Assembly: GCA_035610835.1 (NCBI GenBank)
Contig: CM069441.1
Coordinates: 102,173,606-102,237,605, forward strand
DNA: 64,000 bases
Direction: 5' to 3'
Source of the DNA: Ophiura sarsii
Lineage: Eukaryota > Echinodermata > Ophiuroidea > Amphilepidida > Ophiuridae
Part shown: positions 55,830 to 64,000 of the stretch, piece after piece
How positions within the stretch are numbered: the first letter of the stretch is position 1
Layout: each line of letters begins with the position of its first letter
Notes under the pieces: generated by a model
Database searches by the model: none
What the model was told of the DNA's origin: nothing
Seen by the model: the letters and a program-made list of their open reading frames with translations, nothing else
Made by a program: the position numbers and the translations under genes

Positions 55830-56430
55830 TACGGCGTGTTTAGTACCAGGACATGGACTCGATGCTACACTGTGTCTACTTCAAAGCCTAATGGGAACGC
55901 GAAAATTATAAGGGGTCTCGATGCTACAACCAGGATGTCAAATCGAGTCTACCATCAATGATGTAATCTCGATGTTATGACGGTACCAAATGCCTTATGA
56001 GGACGCAATTTGTATGCTGACTTGGACCTAGGGTGGTTTGCCTCATCAATTAATCTGCTGTTTTAAAGTTACAATATAAGCATATTTTTACGGCATGTAA
56101 ATTGAAAATCTGGTTTCTGCACCTACTCCGGCCTCCTTCAAGAACAGACTGAGAGTCCTTCCCATTGGAAAAGAGGACTAATCAACCAAGTATACCAAGT
56201 AAGTATACAAGTAAGTATTCCCACTATGCCTGTTTATAGTACCAGGTTGTGGAATCGATGCTACATTGTGTCTACTTCAAAGCCTAAATAAGTGGAACGC
56301 AAAATAAGTGGGTCTCGATACTACAACCAGGATGTAGCATCAAGACCACATCAATGAGGTAGTCTCTATGGTATAACATGGTACCAAATGCCTAATGAGG
56401 ACTTGATTTGTATCAGTCCACAAAGCTATC
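55830..56430. repeat. Two ~390-bp subrepeats with TCGATGCTAC blocks, unit 3
   Basis: GTACCAGGA/TTGTGGA-TCGATGCTACA, TGTGTCTACTTCAAAGCCTA, GGTCTCGAT-CTACAACCAGG, CGGTACCAAATGCC and GAGGACGC-ATTTGTATG occur in order twice (from 55841 and 56237). The same pair is in unit 5 at 62898-63345 and absent from units 2 and 4. The fragment near 35250-35345 is related. Confidence 0.85.
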
Positions 56431-58256
56431 ATTTTCTGTAGCGGGAACTTAGAAAATTTCCTGTCACTGCCTGTGGTCCGAAGTAGAAAGGTTTTTTTAA
56501 TCAATCACCTATTCAAGATCAACAAAATGTTATCCCAATATCATAGAGATGGGCTATGATAAATGACATGAGCATTCATACTATATCAACCATAGGTAGA
56601 TTACAATAAAGTTCACAAGCATGAAGTCTAGGACTGTAACTGTGTAATTTATCTTGCCATGAATTGAATAAGGTACCCTATGTAATCAAAGTTATGTCGA
56701 TGCATTTGATGTTATATAAAATAATCGATTTGGTATTTCCCCAAATTTTGAGTAAATTGCATCCATCAATCCAATCAGCCTAGGTATAAAGCAATAGGGA
56801 ATTGAATATTTCAACAATAATAGAAAAACACTTTTTATTTAATCGGCATTTTGTGTTAATATAGTCAATTTTGTTGTATCTGGAGATTAACAAAAATCAA
56901 TCTGTATATATTTGAGTATTCAGCATTCTGCAATAGCCAAGCTGTAAAACAATCTCAAATTAACAGTTTTTCAATAACAAAAAGAAACCCTTTTGTCAAA
57001 ACTCTTATGCACCCTACTTGACTCGCAGAGTATTTAACGCAAAAAGCCCTATGGCTTGTTGTATCAATTGCATCCACAGGCAAACTCGCAAAGTGAAGCG
57101 TGATTCCCAGATGTGTGCCAGATTAAATTGGTAGAATGGGCTCTGTTTTCTGCTTTTCCATCCCCCTATCCTTCCCTCCAACCATCCACCTATCTTTACC
57201 AATGGCTTCAGGGAGAGATCTGCTTCCTGATAATTCACCATGGATGTGTGCTATCACCTCCAATGAATAGCTGCATGACTCATTCTAGCTATTTCAGATA
57301 GGGAACCTACTTTCTGCTTATGTATCATGTCAAAAGTTGAGGTGATGACTCGAAGGAATGGATGAACTAACAAGATATTTAAACACAAAGTGGTGTTTCT
57401 TGGCCTTTCTTGCGTGCTGCCAATCAGTGATAAAAACAGCCTGTATCTGATGACATGTTTGTATTGACGGGTACAAGACTCAGGGTACTTACTACACATT
57501 ATCTATCACCTGTCTCTATTATTAACACCTTGTGTGTGCTCTGTAGGGGACTGGAGTCTATAATTCAACATTGACACAACCTTTTATTAGATAAATCCTG
57601 TAATTGTATAAAAAGGAAGAAAATGACACTGATATCGTGACCAGAATAGTAAGCAAAAGATAATTCAATGATGCGCCACATTTGTCAGACAATTTCATCC
57701 ATTTATATCGATGACCACTTCTGTCTAATTTTCAAAGAACATTTTATGGTTTCATTTTTTTTCTGTGATAGACTTTAAGGATATAGATTTGAAACCCATC
57801 ACCCCTTCGGCTTTGCTCATGGACATGACCTTATTTGAATTGTAAGGATATACTCATCCAAAAAATGTTTGTTTCTGAACCTCTTTTGATCATGGATATG
57901 TAAGAACAAAATGCTCTATTCTCCAATATGAGAGAATCTTTGCTTAAGCAGGTGTTTGTTTGAAATTAGATGGCAAAAGCATTTTATAATGTTTGTGATG
58001 GGATTAAGTAAAATGAGTGAGAAGTTGCGAAAATTGATTTTGAGATATAACCAGATAGAGGATAGAATTTCTTTTGTTTTCTATTGTTTTTTAAACCCTT
58101 CTGTAGTAATATCTTTGAAGTTAATTGTCCATATTTATGTGGTTTTCTGCAAGATGTCGCTTCACAAATGGCAAATGCAATCAAAGAGTAAACTAAAAAT
58201 GTTATACTATCGACTTCAGACTCATTTTGCTTTATCTCATCACATTCGATCTTCTA

Positions 58257-58418
58257 TAGTTTGATTAGCTTTAAATTGGTGAGCCTCCTTACAACTGCAA
58301 ATTAATACAGAATGGTGTAGGCATACCCGAACGCACACTTGTTGCGTTCACTTTGATTACTTTAGCACGGAGAGATAAAAACAGCATATTTCTTGCCAAT
58401 TTGGAACTGATTGAACTA
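58257..58418. mobile_element. TA-flanked MITE, CTATAG family, copy 3 (unit 3)
   Basis: The same element at the same site as copy 2 (52284-52491), shorter by an internal deletion of ~45 bp. The shared site shows the insertion predates the duplication that made units 1 and 3. Confidence 0.92.
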
Positions 58419-59371
58419 TAGCAACTTCCAGTGTGTCATTTTGACAACCAGTTTGTCTTGTGCCATGATGTACTACTGTTGCAAAAAGTGTGTATTGTAA
58501 AATTTACAAGATGTGACCCACATCAATAAACCTGCAACTAGTGCACATTTTAATGATACTGAAAAAGTGGTGATTTTGGCATTTTGTGATAAAAGTATGA
58601 CTCAAATGTGGCTGAACTGTAGCTAGGAAATCAATATTGATCAGAAGAGGGATGGGGATTAGAAGGCTTTGGGAGGGGGAATGTAGAGTAGGAAGGAATG
58701 CAATAATTTTGTAAAACTGTCTGGAACAATAAGTTCAAAATTTTGAATTATTTCTATGAAATATTCTTATTATTTTTCTTTGATTTCTGATGAAACTTGT
58801 ATCTTATAATTGTGTGCCTTTTGATGGGACGTACGATAATTGAACATTTACAAAGGAATAAGTCAGTTAACCCCAAAGCACGGTGCCTCTTCACCACTCA
58901 ATGTTTGTGTGTTTGATGGGACTGTGTCAACCGTACATTAATTACAAATTTACAAAGGAATAAGTCAGTGGACCCAAAATATCACAGTGCCTCTTTCTAC
59001 TCTCTCTCTATGTAAAGTTATTCTTTCAAGGGGCCTATCGGTGCAATCGTTGATTTTAAGATTGGGAGGGTACAGGTTGATTACGAACACGTGCAGACAG
59101 TGCTAATTTATCACAATATACCTAGTTAAGCTTGTTATATACAGACCTATCTATGTTGATGGAAAGGGCTGTCAGAGTTTGCTTTAGCTCATAGACTGTG
59201 CTTAGATAAGATGGTAAAATAACCATCACCAAGATTTTATTGTTGTAAAGAGGACGATCATTCGAATCACAATTGTGTTTGTACACAATCGTTTTAAGCA
59301 GCACACTTTAGTATTATCACTTTCTAGACTGTTAACGCAACAAGACTTTATTGTTGTAAAAAAGGGTGGTT

Positions 59372-59463
59372 GTATATATTCTTTGTATCATCACAAACCG
59401 CTGTGATCTATATGAAATGGCGGTATATAAAAGCTTATTGTATGTATGTATGTATGTATGTAT
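59372..59463 (+). mobile_element. Short LINE/SINE 3'-end insertion with TATG tail, unit 4
   Basis: Inserted in GGGTGGTTCGCCTC of sister units, with GGTT on both sides (59368-59371, 59464-59467). It contains CCGCTGTGATCTATATGAAA and TGGCGGTATATAAAAGC, then a TATG microsatellite. This is the kind of 3' end left by a heavily 5'-truncated LINE or its SINE partner. Confidence 0.75.
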
Positions 59464-59641
59464 GGTTCGCCTCATAAATTAAACTGCTGTTTTAAAGGTA
59501 CAATGTGTGCATATTGCTTAGAGATTGCTTGTGCTGCGAAGTAGAAAAGGAGTTTTGATCAATCAACCTAATCAACATCAACACCCACAACTTTGGTAAT
59601 AGAATACCAATACCATAGAGATAAATGACATGAGCATCATA

Positions 59642-60739
59642 CAGGGTGTCCCAAAAGTCTATGCACGTTTTTGAAGAGTCATATCTCATAAAATATAAAT
59701 CATATGGTATAAATTTAACCATATTTTGATAGACGAGATTTGGGAAATTATTTTGATACCAAACACAACCCTATTGGTGAACCACCAACATTATAAAACT
59801 GGTTGAAAGTTTTTGGCCGTGTGAGACCTATCCATACCAAGAACCACACATTGTTGCTAAAACCAGGTGCGCATATATTAACGGTATGAAAGCAACGTTG
59901 CGCATTAGTTACAGTTCACTGCTTACCTTGAAACATTAATGTTATAACCGAACTCGGTCACTCACAACATAAATAGGCGCAGTAGACAACATTGCACAGC
60001 AAAAGTCTTCATTCAAGATGGTTTACAGCATAGATAATCGAATACAAATTGTATGGTTCTACGCTGAAACAAACTCAGTTCAACTTACTCAACAAAGTTC
60101 ATAACACATTGAAAGTGAAACGCGCACCAGGAAGAATATCCATTCTGAAGTTGGTGGATACATTTTTGAACACAGGAACTGCATGATTTGTCTCGATGTG
60201 GTAGAAAAAAGCTTGATCAACAAGTCACATTGATGTTATAAAACCAAAGAGATCTATTCGCCGACTTTCCGCAGAAAACAAGATTAAAAGATCCACTGTT
60301 CACAGAATTTTGCGTAAGGACTTGAAGAAGTTTCCATACAAGATTCAGATCAAACAAAACATTTAAACTAGATTTCACTATAGAAACGAAAATTATGTGT
60401 TATACAGTTTGTTATTATGAATGGGATCACTGTAAGGTAAAATTTTAAATATTACATTGGATGGATCACTTTCCGTGTAACCAACTCTACCCGTCTTTTT
60501 GTTAATCTCAATAGGTATGGATTTATGAACTTTATTCCTCCGAAGTATAAAATTACATTTTTGCAGTAATACATATTTTACTTCTAGGGTGGCATTACAA
60601 ACGGATGTTACTCCAATGTTTGGATCAAAATTATTTCCCACATCTCCTCTTTCTAAACATGTAGTCATAATTTCAATACGACTTATATTTTGTGAAATAC
60701 AAAGCTTCAAAGTCGTGCATAGACTTTTGGGACACCCTG
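59642..60739 (+). mobile_element. Tc1/mariner-type transposon with broken transposase (1,098 bp)
   Basis: The ends CAGGGTGTCCCAAAAGTC and inverse are flanked by TA (59640-59641, 60740-60741). Unit 2 near 53610 has the single-TA empty site CATCATACATCAT. Plus-strand frames after 60019 read MVYSIDNRIQIVWFYAETNS and, after stops and frame changes, RAPGRISILKLVDTF and KRSIRRLSAENKIKRSTVHR followed by ILRKDLKKFPYKIQIKQ. These match the N-terminal helix-turn-helix part of IS630/mariner-like transposases, which ends KFPYKIQ. Several stops make it non-functional. The DDE catalytic part is absent: 60370-60710 is unrelated sequence carrying a minus-strand frame. Confidence 0.9.
60393..60710 (-). CDS. 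Open frame of unknown origin inside the transposon (105 codons)
   Basis: Intact from ATG to stop on the strand opposite the broken transposase and filling the place where the catalytic domain should be. The sequence (for example CLERGDVGNNFDPNIGVTSV and VLLQKCNFILRRNKVHKSIP) has mixed, soluble-protein-like composition, but I recognise no family. It could be captured host exon sequence, part of a second element inserted here, or chance. No promoter or splice signals were assigned. Confidence 0.3.
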   Translation of the reverse strand: MKLCISQNISRIEIMTTCLERGDVGNNFDPNIGVTSVCNATLEVKYVLLQKCNFILRRNKVHKSIPIEINKKTGRVGYTESDPSNVIFKILPYSDPIHNNKLYNT

Positions 60740-62889
60740 TACATCATAACCGTGCATAGCCAGATTACGATAATGTTTGAAAGCATAAATTCTAGGACTG
60801 AAACAAATGTAATTTATCTTGCCTTATATGTAATCAAAGTTGTGTCGATGTGTTAGACATTATATAAAATGATCAATTTGATATTTCTCCAAACTTTGAG
60901 TAAATTGCATGTATCAATCTAATCAGCCTGGATAAAGTAATTAGGTATTGAATATTTCAAACATTACAAAAAAGAAGCTTTTATTTAATCATTTTATATG
61001 TATAGTCAATGTTATTGTATCTAGAGATTACCCACAAAAATCAATCAGTATTATTTGAGTATTCAGCGTTCTGCAATAGCCAAGCTGTAAAGCAATCTAA
61101 GATTGGCTGTTTTTCAACAAAAAGAAGCGCTTTCGTCAAAGCTTTTATGCCCCTACTTGACTCGCAAAGTATTTGTACGAGAAAAGCCCAATGGCTTATT
61201 GTATCAATTGCATCCATAAGCACACATACAGAGCGAAGCATGATTCCCAGATGTGTGCCAAATTAAATTGGTAGAATGGTGTCTGTTTTCTGCTCTTCCT
61301 CCCCCTTCCCCCTCCTTCCCTCCAACCATCCACCTATCTTTACCAATGGCTTGAGGAGGCTACAGGGATAGATTGGCTATCACCTCCAATGAATAGCTTA
61401 CTGACCCATTCTAGCTATTTCAAATAGGGTTTTCAATTTTTTCTTCTTCTGGGACAGACGTTTAGGATATAGATTTAAAACCTCTCGCCCATGGACATGA
61501 CCTCTTATTTGAATTGTAAGATAAACTCATTTAAAACTATATGTTTCTGAACCTCTTTTGGTATGGATATGTATGAACAAAATGCTTTATTCTCCAATAA
61601 GAGGATGTCTATCTGAGCAGGTGTTTGTTTGAACTTATCTGGTAATAGCTGTTAATATCATTCTATCTTCTAGCAACTGCTACAGTGTAGTGTGTCATTT
61701 TGACAACCAGCTTGTCTTCTACTGTGACATTCTGATGTGGTGTATATTGTGACATGTTGCTTTAAATTACAAAATGTGACCCACATCGATAAAACTAGAA
61801 CAAGTGTATGTGTTTTATAATGCTGAAAAAGTGGTGATTTTGGAATGCTTATAATTTTTTGTTATCTTCCATGTCAAATCTTTGAAATGGTATTCCTTTA
61901 CATATTACCTTGTTTATCATTAAGAAACATATTGGAGGTACTTGCCACCTCCCTGCCTTATGGGCCTTCTACGTATGGTAAATTTCTGATTGTTTGTGAC
62001 CCCGTTCAGCCGGCAAAGTGGTCCACTGTGACTGAAAAATGTGAAAGAAACAATTCTAAGATAAATGTCATACAGCAGGCTTACTTTTGAGACTTGTTTT
62101 TTAATTTATTTTTATTTGACATTCACAACACCATGTCTGCCTTTTCTCTTCACGTTTTCTCTCTGAACAGTTGCAGTGTGTTGGCTTTAGCCATGGTCTT
62201 CGAGTAAACTGACTTATCCCTGTAGCACCATTAAACTGTACAACATACAACTTACAAGTATGACTTGAAAGTCATGGTATAATATCAAGGGATTAAACTT
62301 TGATCATAAGATAGGGTTTAGAGAGCTGTAGGGATGTGGGTTTTTAGGGATGGAGGGATCACAAAGTTTTGTGTTTTTGATGGGATGGTTACTATTATAC
62401 CATAATTACATGTTTTACAAAGAAATAAGAGAGTAAACCCAAAATAGCGCAGTGTCTCTTTCTACTCTCTCTCTCTCTAATATGCAAAATTTATTCTTTC
62501 AAGGGGCCTATCGGTGCAATAGGTGATAGAAGGATACAGGTTGATTACAAACATGTGCTGACAGTGCCAATGTATCACATGTACCTAGTTTTAGCTTAGT
62601 TATATACACACCTATCTATGTTGATGGAAAAGGCTGTCGGGGTTTGCTTTAGCTCACATACTGTGATTAGATAAGATGGTAAAATAACCAACATCAAGAC
62701 TTTATTGTTGTAAAGACGGTGATCATTCGTGTCACACTGGTGTTTCTTCAGGGTTGTTTTTAACAGCACACTTTAGCATTTTCACCTTAGAGACTGTTTA
62801 AGACACCAAGTCTTATTGTTGTAAAACAGGGTGGTTCGCCTCATAAATTAAACTGCTCTTTTAAAGGTACAATTTTTGCATATCACTTA

Positions 62890-63360
62890 GGGCGTGTTTA
62901 GTACCAGGACATGGACTCGATGCTACATTGTGTCTACTTCAAAGCCTAATGGGAACATGAAATAGGGGTCTCGATGCTACAACCAGGATGTAAAATCGAG
63001 ACTACCATCAATGATGTAGTCTCGATGTTATGACGGTACCAAATGCCTAATGAGGACGCGATTTGTATGTTGGCTTGGACCTAGGTTTGTTCGCCTCGTC
63101 TATTAATCTGCTGTTTTAAAGTTACAATATACACATATCACTTACGTCGTGTTCCCACTATGCATGTTTATAGTACCAGGATGTGGAATCGATGCTACAA
63201 TGTGTCTACTTCAAAGCCTAATGGGAATATGAAATAAGTGGTCTCGATACTATAACCAGGATGTAGCATCAAGACCACATCAATGAGGTAGTCTCTATGG
63301 TATAACATGGTACCAAATGCCTAATGAGGATGCGATTTGTATGAGTCCACATTGCTATCA
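62890..63360. repeat. TCGATGCTAC subrepeats in unit 5
   Basis: A two-copy block as at 55830-56430, starting near 62898 and 63171. Its presence in units 3 and 5 but not 2 and 4 is one of the characters separating the two unit types. Confidence 0.85.
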
Positions 63361-64000
63361 TTTTCTGTAGCGGGAACTTAGAAATTGTCTGTCACTGCCT
63401 GTGCTCCTAAGTAGAAAGGTTTTTTTAAAATCAATCACCTATTCAAGATCAACACTCACAATTTTGGTAATAGAATTTTATCCCAATATCATAGAGATGG
63501 GCTATGATAAATGACATGAGCGTTCATACTATATCAATATGCATATGTTTGCAAGCATGAAGTCTAAGACTGTAACTGTGTAATTTATCTTGCTATGAAT
63601 TGAATAAGGTACCCCTATGTAATCAAAGTTATGTCGATGCATTTGACGTTATATAAAATAATCGATTTTGTATTTCCCCAAATTTTGAGTAAATTGCATC
63701 AAACAATCCAATCAGCCTAGGTATAAAGCAATAGGGAATTGAATATTTCAACAATAATAGAAAAACACCTTTTATTTAATCGGCATTTTGTGTGAATATA
63801 GTGGATGTTGTTGTATCTAGAGATTAACAAAAATCAATCTGTATATATTTGAGTATTCAGCATTCTGCAATAGCCAAGCTGTAAGCAATCTCAAATTGAA
63901 AGTTTTTCAATAACAAAAAGAAACCCTTTTGTCAAAAATCTTATGCCCCCTACTTGACTCTCAGAGTATTCAACGCAAAAAAGCCCTATGGCTTGTTGTA

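Larger units (their letters stand above)
48830..64000. repeat. Tandem array of a ~2.3-3 kb non-coding unit (at least five copies, two types)
   Basis: AAGTTATTCTTTCAAGGGGC or a close variant recurs near 48928, 53087, 55431, 59018 and 62485. GCGTGATTCCCAGATGTGTG recurs near 50416, 54134, 57098 and (as GCATG) 61238. Between them the order of blocks is constant: TTAGATAAGATGGTAAAATA, GACTTTATTGTTGTAAAG, GGTTCGCCTCATAAATTAAA, TTGAATAAGGTAC, CAATC-AATCAGCCTAG, CTTATGCCCCTACTTGACTC, ACCATCCACCTAT. Units at ~53.06 and ~58.98 kb are one type; those at ~55.39 and ~62.45 kb, and largely 48.9 kb, are another. This makes a ~5.9-kb higher-order dimer (U2+U3). It runs off the right edge. No frame is conserved as protein between types. 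Confidence 0.9.

Noticed and set aside
50259..57241. Repeated minus-strand frames beginning MVNYQEADLSLKPLVKIGGW in units 1 and 3
   Set aside because: The frame is broken in units 2 and 4, which have different reading at the same place. It crosses a pyrimidine-rich tract and matches no family I know.

Overview
The window reads as non-coding, repeat-dominated nuclear DNA of a metazoan. It is AT-rich and carries a spliced coding exon, tRNA-derived SINE-like elements, a LINE remnant, minisatellites, satellite-like arrays and many short inverted-repeat DNA transposons with TA, TAA/TTA, TTAA or 8-bp target duplications. I see no bacterial gene organisation, operon or CRISPR array. The style of the repeats suggests a marine invertebrate, perhaps a deuterostome such as an echinoderm or hemichordate. 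That placement is inference only.

Layout. 0-1.2 kb: satellite of about 146 bp per monomer in two alternating types. 2.65-3.17 kb: 48-bp minisatellite. 4.65-5.32 kb: TA-flanked element with long inverted repeats. 5.87-8.82 kb: three tandem copies of a ~0.85 kb segment, the third invaded by a TA element and by a TAA element that itself holds a TTAA element. 9.2-13 kb: SINE-like and duplicated sequence, C-tract/hAT-like repeats and a fold-back element. 13.6-24.1 kb: a scatter of MITEs, mostly TTAA-flanked. 26.2-27.7 kb: the only convincing protein-coding exon (419 codons, + strand, ending at a GTAAGT donor). 28.5-28.8 kb: LINE reverse-transcriptase C-terminal remnant. 30.45-32.76 kb: a TA element split by a non-autonomous Helitron, itself split by a hAT-type element with a perfect 8-bp duplication. 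35.8-39.96 kb: MITEs, a near-identical pair of SINE-like units with TTAGGG-type ends, and a ~170/340-bp tandem array. 40.0-40.8 kb: decayed minus-strand gene fragment with a duplicated exon. 41-48.6 kb: simple repeats, more MITEs and SINE-like units. 48.8-64 kb: at least five copies of a ~2.3-3 kb non-coding unit in two alternating types, with recent insertions whose empty sites are visible in sister units.

There is no multi-gene pathway here. The main value is in transposon natural history: tandem copies act as internal controls, so many insertions can be dated relative to duplication and their target-site rules read exactly. The single coding exon and the decayed fragment are the only gene-like sequences I can defend, and neither has a secure functional assignment.
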